From Phallusia fumigata (taxonomy: Eukaryota; Chordata; Ascidiacea; Phlebobranchia; Ascidiidae), in the NCBI GenBank assembly GCA_008931825.1, contig QXVZ01004302.1, positions 1 to 25,117 on the forward strand: DNA of 25,117 nt. Reading direction: 5' to 3'. This document shows, one piece after another, positions 10,491 through 22,018 of this stretch (its first letter is position 1; each line of letters begins with the position of its first letter). Below the pieces are notes generated by a model, which was not told the origin of the DNA, made no database searches, and worked only from the letters and a program-made list of their open reading frames with translations. The translations under genes were made by a program, and so were the position numbers.

Positions 10491-13400
10491 CTACATATCA
10501 AAAACAATCATAATAAAAAAGTAACACAAGTTAATCAACAAAGTGTCACTGACTTGATTTATTTGAAAATTTTCTTCGCCAACAAAACAATGCCACCACC
10601 AACAATATTATGAAAGCAAAAGCTCCAACTACACTTGCAGCAATTATCACAGTTTGGTATCCATTTCCACCAGGTGTATTTGATTCCTTAAATATTTGAA
10701 ACTCAACAACAAGATCATTAAAACCTTTCATTGGTGATTTGATTCTTAACTCATAAACTTCTGTTTTTGCAGATGTCTACAGAAAATATTTCAGTTTTTA
10801 TTCAATGGCCTGCTAATATCACAAACTACAAACCTCCATTATAAACACAAATGTTTGGTTAGTGGCATCCTTTTCATCATTTGTTAAAATACAATCAGGA
10901 CAATTAATGTTGATGCCTACAAATAAGGAAAACATAACGAAAAGTGTCACATGGCATATGCCTCCAAAACTTCTTACCATTTTTAGTCAATTTATACTGA
11001 AATGAAGGCGGGTTGGATGTAAACATAACAAAACAACTACCATTGACCAGTTTGTCTGACTGACAATTTGTGTGACCTTCAATTTCTTCTGGTGAATCTG
11101 TGCAATATTCAAAGTAAAATTTTATCATAAATTAGTCAATCTGTATACTAACAAAAACCTACATGTCACATTTAAATAATATTCATTTGTGGAGTTTCCA
11201 AAGGCATCACTGGTTTTACACACATAGGTCCCCAAGTCCAGTCTGGTTAAATCAGTCAAACTCAAAACATTGTTGAAGGGATTTATATCCCGAATCTGAT
11301 CTGGAATTTGCCATTCAAATTGTGTGTTGAGTTGAACATAATAATCAACTGAGCAACTTAGTTCAGCATTTTCTCCTGCTTTTACAAATGTGGTGTTTAC
11401 AACAGGCAAAGTAACCTGGGATGACCCTGCAAAAAAACTTCTTTTAGCAACTTTACCATCGCAATTAATTGAGTAGGTCAACTTACTTTCTGTTACCACT
11501 GTAACATTTAGCTGTGAAAAACTGCTACCAGCAATGTTACTTGCATTGCAGAAAACTGATGTTGTTTCTGTAAATGTTTGGGACAAGACACAAGAACTTT
11601 CAGTTTGGACAATTTTTCCAATTTGAAATTCACAAGTAGCTGGTGGATTCGCTTCACTTGAACAGTCAAAGGTTGCTGTTTGTACACCTTCCAGAAAAAC
11701 ACCATATTCGTTTTCAATCGATGAATTACTTGAAGAAACAATCATTCTGCCAAGAGTTGGTGGATCTGTGAAATTTGTTTCTGTTAAAAGTTTCATAATC
11801 CATCATGACATTTATCACCCACAGAGGACATTGATGTGAATTGTGTTCTCTAAAATAGCAAATTGGTCTTCTGTGCGGCATGTATAATTGCCACTACCAT
11901 GCTTTGAAATGCTGGTAATGTTGATAACTGGTTTCATCCAACCAAACTTTTGGGATTGTGTTGTTACATTCCATTGGAACGATGTATCGAGTTGGTTTTG
12001 GTAATCAACACTGCACTTTAGTACAACATTATCGCCTTGCATAATTGTACCACCCACAGAATTATCGATGATTACTTTTCCTGTAATTATTTTTGAAATA
12101 TTTGACTAATATTCGAAAAAAGACAAACACAGTTAAACATCTCTTACTGCTTTCAACAACAATTAACTGCAATTCTTCAGATTGGCCATTTCCTATATCA
12201 TTCTCCACAAAACATGAAACATTTCTTGAAAATGAAATAAGTTCAGTAATTTGGCAGTCAATGTTATTGCTTTTCACATTTTTGCCTTTGTGATAAACTG
12301 AACAGTTTGCCAATGGATTCGCATCATTCAAACAATGGAATGTAACATTTTGTGCCAAGTTTAATAGAAAGGTTTCACCCGATTTTGCCACATCTACTAA
12401 TGTGGATATCAACATGTGCACATTGTATGGGTGATCTACACATGCATGGTAGTTGTTGATTTAATATTAATTTCCCACATGATGTTAAGTTTAACTTACA
12501 TTGCACGTCAAGCAAAGTGACTTGAGAGCGTCCAAGTTCATTATCATATTCTGTGTATGGTGTCACAGCTTGACAGGAAACATTGAGATTGTTGTCTTCA
12601 CGAGTTGGAATAAACTGCACAGCAGTAGCCTGTGGCAAAGACAAATGTCCCAAACAACCAGAGAGGCAAACTCCTTGCCCAAAACAAATCAAAACAAACA
12701 AATACAGGTAAATAGAAAATTGTAAGCCATCCAGGGGCAGCTTTACTTTTTGAGTACCTAGGGGCTAGATCACATCCGCAGTAACAGCGGTTGTATTATT
12801 AGATGTAACTTAAAAAGTGTTTTTACACAAATTGCAGCCCTTGTAAACTATCTTCTAACCAGAAAAACAGGAAACAGGGGATATGGGGAAATATCCTACA
12901 AGCAAACCACCCAAACTACATGAAAAGTTGGGCCGTGCATGTAACAGTGGGTATTGCTATTGACAATCCTGACAAACAAAAATGAGAAATACATTTAAAT
13001 TACATATCTTATTCAAAATAGAATAAAAATAAATTGAACATTACATTTACTTTGGTGACATTTGCGTAAATGTCTAAACCCTCGTAATAAACAGTATTGA
13101 ATCCAACTGGATATTCATCAGTGTAATAACAGTCTAACAATAAAGTGTTGTTCTCTATGACAGTAAATGTTGAACCGACACTTCCATTTATGTATAGTAA
13201 TGCGGCTGGTGCTGCACAAAAAAAACCTAATGTTATTTTAAGCGTATACACCAACTCCAAAACGTAACTTACCAAACCAACATTCAACCACATTTTCCCG
13301 ATCCCATTGAGCAGTTGACAAGCATTTTGTGTTGCTATTAGTAACTGGTGTTCCACTGTTTGTAAACAAACTTCCTTTGTTGGGACAATCAAATTTTCCT

Positions 13401-15708
13401 TGTGTGTCATAAAATCCATTGGGAGCCGATACAGAAACATGGAAGTTTAACGTTGTCTGGCATTCTGCAGTATACAAAGTTTAATTTTAGATTTTATTAA
13501 TGGCACCTACCTGTATAACGCTGCAATGCAGTTCACGCGATTGGGAAAATGCAGCATGCTTTTGTTTAAAATATCCGCAACAAAAATGTACATTTCCTGA
13601 CAGTAGCGAAGTACAAAAAGAACTGCACTGCAAAGGCGCGGAGAAGGATTTCGGAAACAATTTGGGTTATTTTTTATACTGTGTTCGTAGTTGTAATAAC
13701 CCATCGATGCGATCTGTGCATGTTGTGGTATCGTGTTGATACTATTCTTTTTCAATTTTATCACGGATTGAATCAAATGCGTTAAAAGTTGAAGACTTAG
13801 TTTCGGGATTAGAACCAACAACCATCCGGGCACAAAGGGGGGATTGCACTGACCATTGGACCACCACTACCCTTTTTTTGCATAAAGCATGTGTTGCATA
13901 GCCATAGTGATTTGCTACTGTTTATTTTGTAGTTTTGTTGTTTTATTTATAGTTTCTGCGCGGTCGGCTATATGCGCTATTTCACTGACACTCTCACAAA
14001 AGCAGGTGTTTTAATTTTATTGGGCTGAATGTGCTGTTTTGTGCTGGATAAGGAGACGTGCAGTAAATGTAATATGAACGAAAATCACTACAGACGATTC
14101 CATCCCTTTCCGACACCGTCGAAAGAAAGTCGTGTGTCTGCGGTGACGATTTATTAAAATACGTGATTGTTAAAATACAAGAAGACAGCGGGAATTAGGA
14201 AAATTATAGTTAATGGTCTGAAACAATAAAACATGATAAATAAGGATCTGTTTATTACTTTTAGTAAAATTGTGCTATTTTTTAAAAGCGACATTATTTA
14301 CAAACTATTTTGGCCAGCATGTTTTTAATTAAAGGTATTAAACAATGGAGTTGCATGTTTGTTAAATTTCGTGTCCGATGCATTTCTGTACAGATTGTGG
14401 TTTCAATTCCTTTTGACGAAAGCAGAAAAAATTTGTCATCCGTCTACATTCAGTTTGCCTTAATTGCATTCGCACTCAGCAGGTCATAATACTGAACGTT
14501 GTTATTTCGATTTTCTACTGGTAAGATATCGACATATTATCCCCATACTTTTACGTAACACGCCCAAATGTGTAATAAACACCCAACGTTTATACGCGTT
14601 TCACCCACTTACTTGCAATCGTAATATTCCTTGTTTGTGCATCAATACTGGCTGTGTTAACCTCAACAACGCTTTTGTCCAAAGTGAAATTTCTAGGCTG
14701 TGTTACACCGAAAGTTGTGTTGACACAAGATGAGTTCCATTCTATCGTTGAATTCAATCCAGTTAAGTTAAATGAATTAAAACTGTAGTGTGGTGGACTG
14801 CAACCCCAGCACCAGTTGTAGGTGGCTATATCTGTGTAATTATCGTCCAACAAAACTGTCCAGAAAACATTTGGAGGATCTTCTCCGCTTCCATAACACT
14901 CACTGTACCAATACATTGTTCCATTGTAGTTTTCCGCCCAAGTTGTCTGATTTGGATGCAAACTTGAGCCTAAGAATTAAACCGCAGATACTTGTAAAAA
15001 TAAGTCGCATATTAGTTTAGATAGTGATAGGTGTAGGCTAAATAATATTTATGCAATAAATTATTTATTCGATCAAAATACGATTTCTGTGGGCGGTTTG
15101 CAATATATTTACCGATAAACATAAACACATTTGTCTTGATCATTAGTCAAGTGTTATTTGACCATCCACCAATCGCTATTAACTTTTCAAAAAATATATT
15201 TGTCGACAGCAGTATAACTCGAATTTCCCTAAATTTATTGCATTTCAATCATAGCAATGTTGTAGTGTTGAGCAAGTTTTGTGTAGGTTACCTGGCAGTT
15301 TACTTATAGTTAAATTCGACTCGCCGCAACAGCGTACCATTCCTGGTGTGTTGCGTGGTTCTGTATTTGTTTGCAAACTTATTTCAGCCTTTTTTATTAT
15401 CACAAGCGTCCATTTGTTGAATAGATAAATGTAACCTAATTGATGATACATAAAATTAAAACGCTATATCGCAAGCGTATAAGATTACAATCAATTTTAT
15501 TAAGTAATGTAGGCACTCAAACTTTTAATCCCCAAACGTTCCCTCTTGAGTATGTGTAGTACAAGCCTTACTTGTTATCTTTTTACGTTATATTTTTTCT
15601 ACCAGTTAGTTTTTACTTACCTTCTTGACAACAATATAAGATGCAGTAAAGGAAAGACAAAAAACAAGGCCTAGATCGTCGGATTTGATTCTGGCTGATA
15701 TCTTCCAT
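7562..15708 (-). CDS. Receptor B: signal peptide-novel domain-CCP-5 Ig-TM-long NPxY tail
   Basis: Apparently complete gene of 22 exons; 3252 coding nt, divisible by three, about 1083 residues. Exons in gene order: 15708-15621, 14969-14613, 13464-13273, 13211-13051, 12629-12500, 12435-12148, 12080-11823, 11765-11487, 11426-11163, 11097-10978, 10916-10834, 10776-10554, 10490-10437, 10314-10270, 10212-10126, 9484-9401, 9091-9023, 8533-8432, 8243-8142, 7935-7780, 7712-7626, 7584-7562. The start MEDISQNQIRRSRP precedes a hydrophobic stretch and ends in phase 1. Residues about 30-148 are an unrecognised Cys/Trp domain with YNWCWGC. About 149-212 is a four-Cys CCP with W between Cys 3 and 4. About 213-672 are five Ig domains, the first split by a phase-0 intron and the others one phase 1-1 exon each. 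Then follow the membrane-proximal module, TM about 782-806 and a tail of about 277 residues. Most introns are phase 1. Paralogue of A and C; head-to-head with D. Weakest joins: the exon at 10314-10270 and the last exon. Confidence 0.82.
13801..13869 (-). mobile_element. tRNA-derived SINE head (fragment)
   Basis: On the minus strand, TGGTCCAATGGTCAGTGC resembles a pol III A box and GGTTCTAATCCC a B box, about 30 bp apart. The cloverleaf is not clean enough for a functional tRNA. It lies in the second intron of receptor B (14612-13465, 1148 bp), where nothing else is recognisable. Confidence 0.45.
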
Positions 15709-16048
15709 CGCATTCAAAAGTAGATAACGCGCACATCGCAGGTTGAATAACAGAAATCATGCACGTTGAGAATCGAGACATCACGAATCTACGTTTTACT
15801 AGGCCACTATGCAAACAGTCGCATCTCTGTTTGAACGTCGATTGGAGTCCGGCAAATCATTACGTGTTTTTTTCGCAAAGGAAGTACACACAAAAAAGTA
15901 ATATTTGAATTTGCAATATTAAGGATTTGTTTAACCTCGAAAGCGCCGCAGTGGAGTATAGTAATAGAAAACCAACACAGGACAATTATCACACAAATAA
16001 TCAGTTATTTTTAGTTAAAGTTGTGGGACAGTATCCAGTGAACGTAAA
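15709..16048. promoter_or_regulatory. Head-to-head intergenic region between receptors B (-) and D (+)
   Basis: Only 340 bp separate the proposed start codons of two divergent receptor genes, so promoter elements are likely shared or overlapping. I see no convincing TATA box or CpG-rich core. Bidirectional activity is inferred from spacing alone. Confidence 0.45.
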
Positions 16049-19000
16049 ATGCACGTACAGAAGTTTTGTCGAATGTTACCTGTTTTGTTTTACCTGCCTA
16101 GTAACATTTTAGCACAAACAGGTAAAAGGTAAAATCAATAAACAATTGTGTGGTGTGTTGAGGCCCTCTTTTTGAATATTTTTTTATGTATTTTGAGATA
16201 AAATGGAATTTTATTTTAGATCACTTGAAGTGTTGTGTAATATTTTTCTACAAAGAATTATTTTCATTACAGTCAGTGTACAACTAGAGACGGAGTCCAC
16301 AACAGGATACCAAGTAGCAGGAAGCACAGTCAAAGCTGCAGTTGGACTGGTTGATAACAACAGTGTTTTCACCATGGTTTGGAGGATAAACACAACGGTG
16401 ATACAAACATAATACTTTGAACCTTTGAAATTGTCATAAACAATTGGGAAAATTTTTCAGGATGTGGCATCGTGTCAACCAGTAGGAGGTGGCGATTGTG
16501 TATGTAGACCTGAGACCGCAACAGAACTAGAAAACAGAACAATGGCAAGGTTTGCACGCACTTGCACTTTTTCTCAACACATAATTTATGGATTTTACTG
16601 GTGCAGCGACAATCATAAAACTATTTATTTTTTGTAAATTTTCAGTTGCACGGGATCCACGTTTTTCCTGCATTTTACTACCACAGCATCTGACCAACAA
16701 ACATCAATACATGTTTTTAATGGGGTCGGGGAAAATTTGGAATCGGTTTCATTTGTTGTTACGCCATGTAATGTATTATGTTTATACTGGTAAACACTGT
16801 TTTTTGTAAACAATGGTTTGGGCCGTTTTAAGTCTAATGAATTGCTCTAAAAATCAACGTATTTGTGCTTCGAGTTTTGTCCTCTTAACATGGACTGTTT
16901 GTAAAGTAATCTACGTCATTGGAGTACAGAACGATGAAAAGTGTCTTTCGACATGTTTACTAAGGTTTAAAACCCGCAACTATTTTTGTACAATGTAATA
17001 TGTTTTATCATACTGTGTTGAAAACAGATTGCGTTTTTTGTCCTGAGTTTGTGAATTGTTCTGACACAAACTGCGGTCTTGGCTGCAGCACAGCATTAGA
17101 ATGTCGTCCCGGGTACACAGGAACTGTAACAGCTGTTTGTCAAGACGATGCTTCATTTGCAGAAACTGGAGTTTGTAGTCCAGGTATGTAAAGTTGTTTT
17201 GATGCAAGATATGATTTTCTGTCAATTATCACATTTGACTCTGGCGAAATTGAGCAATTGCTTTGTCCACAAAGAATAAATTAATACATTTTCATTAAAT
17301 GGTGGTTTCTAAAAAATTAAACACTTTGGCAAATGAACCACGGCATTCAACTACAAAGCTACATTGGTCAAATTCAGCACCAAACAAAAATCCTGTCCGC
17401 TGACAGATCTGTAGCGCCACCAACCATCGTGACTTTAAACGTATCTTAATTGTGAAAGCAATAAAAAGAAAATAGCCTGGTTTCATTTACATCCCGTATT
17501 TTTATCGTTTTTTGGTCGTTGATATATGTATGGTACATTTATCCAAATTTGTATCCAACCGCAAGAATAATTAAACAAGTGCAAGGCTTCATTCAGGCAG
17601 TAACCTCGCCAATCACTTTAACGGGACACAGTGTGCAAAATTGGAAAAATCAGGAATTAAAACTTACCCTACCCAAACCCAATACTCGCTTATCTGTTTT
17701 ATATTGTTTATAGTACAGTGCAACACAATGGCGGCACCATGCGGTGGCTGCAATGCTGCTGACACTGAAGTGGATTTCAACACAACACTCAAATGTTTAT
17801 GTGGAGGAAATCAATACGAAGCTTACTGTGACGTAACAGGAACATGGAATATTACATCCGAACCAGGTAAACCAAACGACATTTGATGCTATTTGTGACG
17901 CATTTTGATAAGGTACTTCTTTGTAGCCCTGCAATATCACAAACTGTGAACTGTCAACCGATTAAGTACACATCGTGTAAAACTAGAAGTGTTTCACAAA
18001 CCGTTGTTTTAACCGAAAATAGCCACTGTCTCGATGTAAAAGTTGATCTTGTCTGAGACGACAACCGTCACAGCTACCAATAAAAGAAACTCCTATTCTG
18101 CAAATGAATTTGGTAAAAACGATAACACCGCAAAACTTTTCTTATCGGGGGAATTGGGTAAATATTACAAGGCAAAAAAAACCGTTTTGAATTGTGCCAC
18201 TCAAAATTAGTTGAAAACCGCCGGCTTTACCCAGGAAAAATAAATACCAAAAAAGGGTGCTTTCAGACTCAAGGGTTATAATGCCGGCTGTAGCAACACC
18301 CACAACGTAAAACGGGACGCATCCCTTGCGCTGTGTTATCAGTTGTCTCGTCGGACTGACCTTCGATTGGCCGGGTGACGGAACCTATATTGAATGTTTT
18401 CAAAGGGTAAAAAATGTCATTATTATGTATTAGATTTATTGCGCAAGTATTTAAACTCTACCTAATTATTCAATACCAGTCACAATAACACCTGTACTTT
18501 TATTGGCACAAAAATTGTTAATATGCGACTGCAGTCCTTATTAGAGGTGTCAATTGACTACACAAGGTTGCACAAAATTGTTTCAGTACTATGCAACACA
18601 AACGACATTACGTGCGATTGGTGTCAAATATCTGAAAATCAAGATTTGGAATACAACACAACTCTTGACTTTTCAAATTGTCAAGGTGGTAAAGGATCAG
18701 CGCAATGTCTCGCCACAGGAGAATGGAATGTTACGTGCACAGGTAATTTGTTTTGTATTTTGTAAATCAAAAATGTTGTAAATCAATTCAGACATTCCGT
18801 TAGGGGAACGTTGATTACAAAGCAGCATACAAAGCAGTTTTTAAACAGCTGTAATTTTTAGATTAGTTAGTTGTCATTAATTTTTGCCACGTTTAAAATT
18901 AAAATAATATTTAGAACGGTTTATTTCAGCACAGTGCAACACAAGTTACATATCTTGTGAGTGGTGTGAGGTACCCGAAAATGAAATCCACGATTCCAAT

Positions 19001-19813
19001 TACCTCCTCGAATTGCTTTCGTGTGAAAAAGGAGCCACAGGGTCAGCAAAATGCCTTAACACTGGAGATTGGAATGTTACCTGCACAGGTAATTTAAGAA
19101 AGCACAAGAAGCAAAGTATTTGACTACTTCATTAATAAGCGTATTTGGGCAAAAAAATATCATGTAACAAATGGAAGTTTTAACAACAACAGATTATTAT
19201 TATTATTTGACTTGACAAACCACAGTACGCCAGGCCTGCAAGAGGAATTGTACGAAATCATAATCGACCAAGTTTTTTTAGTCAGCATAGCGTGGCGGTA
19301 GGATTTGAACCTATCCGGGGCTGCCGCCCTATTAACTGAGCTACGTAGTCTCAATTGTAGGCCTGCCGAAGGTCGAATCACAGTAACCGCTGCCTACTGT
19401 ATGCTGCACATGTCAGCTGCGGTAAGCGAAATGCAGGAATCTGCCCTGAAGCGTTCATATGGACCAATGATAATGGCACACAAGGCCTTTTGTAGGCCTG
19501 GCGTGGTTCATATATGAGTGTGCCGTTTTCGCTGGCCTGCATGAAAGCTTCAGAGCAGAGCCAAGAATTTTATAATTAGTTTTTCTTTGTGATCAATAAT
19601 TGTGTGACAGGAATTTTTGTAAGCAATACCTTTTGTTGTGTCGCAGCCCAGTGCAATGCTTCAGATATTCTTCCGTGTGAGCGATGCGAACCGGAAAACG
19701 TTACAATCAACTATAATGAAACATACACCCGCACATGCAGTGATGAAACAATTTCATCAAAGTGCCTTGCTGCTGGGGAATGGGAAAATTCCACATGCAA
19801 GAAACACGACAAC

Positions 19814-19850
<37 letters not shown>

Positions 19851-20605
19851 GCGTGTGCGTGTGCGGACATGAATACATGTTGATTAAACAAACCAGATGA
19901 AAAATATCCTTCGTACAGATTTAGTCGATTTTTTTGTTTTAATTTCAGAGAATAAAGGGAGTGGACCACTCGTAAAAGAAATTGTGATTCCAATCGCATG
20001 CGTTGGGGTTGTTGCACTTTTGGGCGCCGGTGGAATTAAATGGTATAATAATAGGCCTGACAACAACGGCACTGGCGGGAATGGTCATGGCAACAACGGT
20101 ACTGGCGGGAATATGCCTGGCAACAATCCAATGGGAATTACGGAAACCAATCTAGAGGTAAGCGTTTGTAATGGAATTAAACAGACCAAATTACAGTGCC
20201 ATTTTAAGCTACCTGTATTACCCGATAGGTTGGAAAACAATTTACTATACTCTTTCTTAAACTTTATGTATGCCTCGTATATTACAAAAAATGTAAAATA
20301 ACGAAAAATTATTGAGCAACCTAGTCCGTCAATACGTGATATTATCCACAAATTATGCTAAAAACGTAAGAATTGAGCTATTGAATGATTGATTGACTTT
20401 TCGCGACATTGTTTTTTTCGCAATTATGATGCACAAGGAAAACGCTTGGTTACCCCAAAATTACCTACGTACTACAGTTTGGAAACCACTGTGTTCACCA
20501 AACTGTAAAAATTTAGAAATATTGGTATTTTTTTAGAATCCAGCTCCAGCCATGCCAGGAGGAACCGAAATTATAGAGCTACAAAAAACAAATGATGTTA
20601 TCTAA
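16049..20605 (+). CDS. Receptor D: beta-rich domain-five Cys-rich CCP-like repeats-TM
   Basis: Exons: 16049-16121, 16273-16397, 16461-16549, 16646-16767, 17028-17183, 17714-17866, 18587-18742, 18930-19088, 19647-19814, 19949-20157, 20537-20605 (TAA). Total 1479 nt, about 492 residues, all joins in frame. The start MHVQKFCRMLPVLFYL gives a signal peptide ending near LAQT; M9 is an alternative start, and so is the unspliced ATG at 16203. Residues about 25-136, split over three exons in phases 0 and 2, form a beta-rich, possibly Ig-like domain containing MVWRIN. Five exons of 153-168 nt, each phase 1-1, follow. The last four each start near QCN/LCN, carry a C-x2-C or C-x3-C pair and mostly end in C(L)xTGxWNxTC. 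The W and spacing recall CCP/sushi, but there are six Cys per repeat rather than four. TM about 411-433 (IVIPIACVGVVALLGAG). The tail is Gly/Asn-rich and ends NDVI, with no tyrosine motif beyond KWY. Lacking a signalling motif, it may pair with another chain or be an adhesion or decoy molecule (inference). Confidence 0.8.
19227..19504 (-). mobile_element. Inverted-repeat element with tRNA-like pol III boxes
   Basis: ACGCCAGGCCTGCAA (19227-19241) is inverted with one mismatch at 19490-19504, defining a 278-bp unit in an intron of receptor D. Inside, on the minus strand, TAGCTCAGTTAATAG (A-box-like) and GGTTCAAATCC (B-box, 19301-19311) are about 20 bp apart, too close for an intact tRNA with an anticodon arm. 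It could be a SINE or a MITE that captured a tRNA-like promoter. Confidence 0.5.
19815..19865 (+). repeat. (GT)n microsatellite at a splice donor
   Basis: About 15 GT units followed by GTGTGC variants. The repeat begins at the first base of the intron after the last Cys-rich repeat exon of receptor D (exon ends 19814), so the donor GT is part of the microsatellite. Confidence 0.8.
20061..20120 (+). repeat. 30-bp coding minisatellite in the tail of receptor D
   Basis: Two copies of a 30-bp unit (20061-20090, 20091-20120), each starting caacaacgg and containing actggcgggaat, followed by a partial caacaa. It encodes NNGTGGN repeats just after the TM segment. Unit length is a multiple of three, so copy-number change keeps the frame. 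Confidence 0.8.
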
Positions 20606-22018
20606 CTTATTTACCAACTAACACTATGTTTTATATTGAGTTTTGTACCAAACGAGAAAAATGGACATACGGATATAATGTTTTCGTTTAAAAGTATTTA
20701 TGGCACAGAAAAACAACAAATCAATGTCTTCGGCTCTGCACCCATTTCTTACATTTTTACCATAAATTTTGAGCGTGACACTTATTTCATACATCGCCGT
20801 TAATTTCTTTGTTTTAAAGATATGTATTTGCATCAACTGTTGTATTTATTTAATACGCGTGTCATCTGTTGCTGATCTCTGTTATTTGCCACTATATAGC
20901 CTACATACAGGCTATATTTAAGTTGTGAGAAGCCAATAGTTTTAATGATGTTTTGTAAATTGAAACCACTGTGCTTTGTTATGCTATCCAGCAAAGTAGT
21001 ACTGTGAAATTGAAACTATTCCAGCTAACCAATGCAGAGTTTCAGAGATTATACTAGAACTGATTTAAACGCCATGGCCTGCTGAATACCTCTAAATTCA
21101 AGACAAATTTCATGCCATTTCTAACAGTGTCTGGAGAAAAAGCTTCTTTAACTATCAGTCCTAAATTCACAGCATACAGTGAGATCTGGATTAAAATCGA
21201 TTGCAAATTAGCCATCCTAAAGTTGATGTCCAGCGTTCGTTTTTGTTAAAGAACAATAAAAAATTAATAAACATACAGGTGTTGTGTCAAAGGCTGTTTT
21301 GTTTGAGACTCCAAATTAGTAGCACAGCTTTTTGTCACAAGATGGCGATAACTGGCTCTACGTTCGAAATACTATAGCTTGTTCAGACAACGAAAGCGGC
21401 AAGATGGCCGAGTGGTTAGCGAGACTGACTTGTGCTCGCAAGGTTGGGTTCTAACACTACATACCAACTTGGACCAACAGAACTGCATTGAGCCAGGTAG
21501 TTCGACGGTGGACTCATAGTGAGCATACCACATTCAGGCGTTGTTCCGCCCACCCATGAGAAGGGAAACAAACAAACAAACTGACATGAATCATCACCCC
21601 CGTAAACTTATCTAGTATTTGTGCCAACACCTCAAGGAGAATGGCTACTGCAGAACATAGTGTTGTCACGTAAACCAAATTGTCAACAAAAACATACTTG
21701 CAGATAATGCGCCAGAATAACTTTCAGGCAGTCGTGTATAAATTTGACATTAAAATTTATTACAAATATAATTGAATTTCGCTCAAGAACTAATAGTAGC
21801 AAATAGGTTTTCGCAAAATAAAAATCACTTGGGTGATGACGCATATTTAGTCATTTGACACTCTACTGATATCACATTTATTTGACATAGATATAACCAC
21901 TTTCACTTTGGTAAATGCTGTTCAAACAGAGTAGATGTTCTGGGACAATTGCGGTTCATCTTTGGTTTTCGGTTAAGTGATTTGAATTTGATTTGTAACA
22001 AGGAAAAAGTTTCATAAA
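20606..22018. other. 3' flank of receptor D, SINE and 5' flank of receptor C
   Basis: No coding exon supported on either strand. It contains tandem poly(A) signals AATAAA at 21255-21260 and 21266-21271, about 650 bp after the D stop, which suggests a long 3' UTR. The SINE at 21398-21582 follows. The remaining 436 bp upstream of receptor C are AT-rich with no clear TATA box at a standard distance. Confidence 0.45.
21398..21582 (+). mobile_element. tRNA-derived SINE
   Basis: The head resembles a Ser/Leu-type tRNA: AAGATGGCCGAGTGGTTAGC contains an A box, and GGGTTCTAACACT resembles a B box about 40 bp later. An unrelated body follows and ends in the tail aaacaaacaaacaaac (to 21582). tRNA head, body and short-repeat tail are the standard SINE layout. 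It is not a functional tRNA because acceptor-stem ends do not pair cleanly. Confidence 0.6.

Noticed and set aside
13500-14733. Several 70-110 codon frames in the long intron of receptor B
   Set aside because: No homology within the cluster, no matching splice signals and low-complexity AT-rich translations; one covers a SINE fragment and others are antisense to exon 2.
16203-16412. Unspliced first exon of receptor D starting at ATG 16203
   Set aside because: A spliced first exon (16049-16121) gives a better signal peptide and a phase-1 join at the cattacag acceptor at 16272; the unspliced form is kept only as an alternative.
19289-19362. Possible functional tRNA on the minus strand
   Set aside because: A and B boxes are too close, leaving no room for a normal anticodon arm, and the unit sits inside a 278-bp inverted-repeat element.
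19757-20017. Minus-strand frame with alternating AHAHAH/THTHTH
   Set aside because: Translation of the (GT)n microsatellite and antisense of receptor D exons.
21398-21475. Possible tRNA-Ser gene
   Set aside because: Acceptor and T stems do not close, and an unrelated body with an (aaac)n tail follows, as in a SINE.
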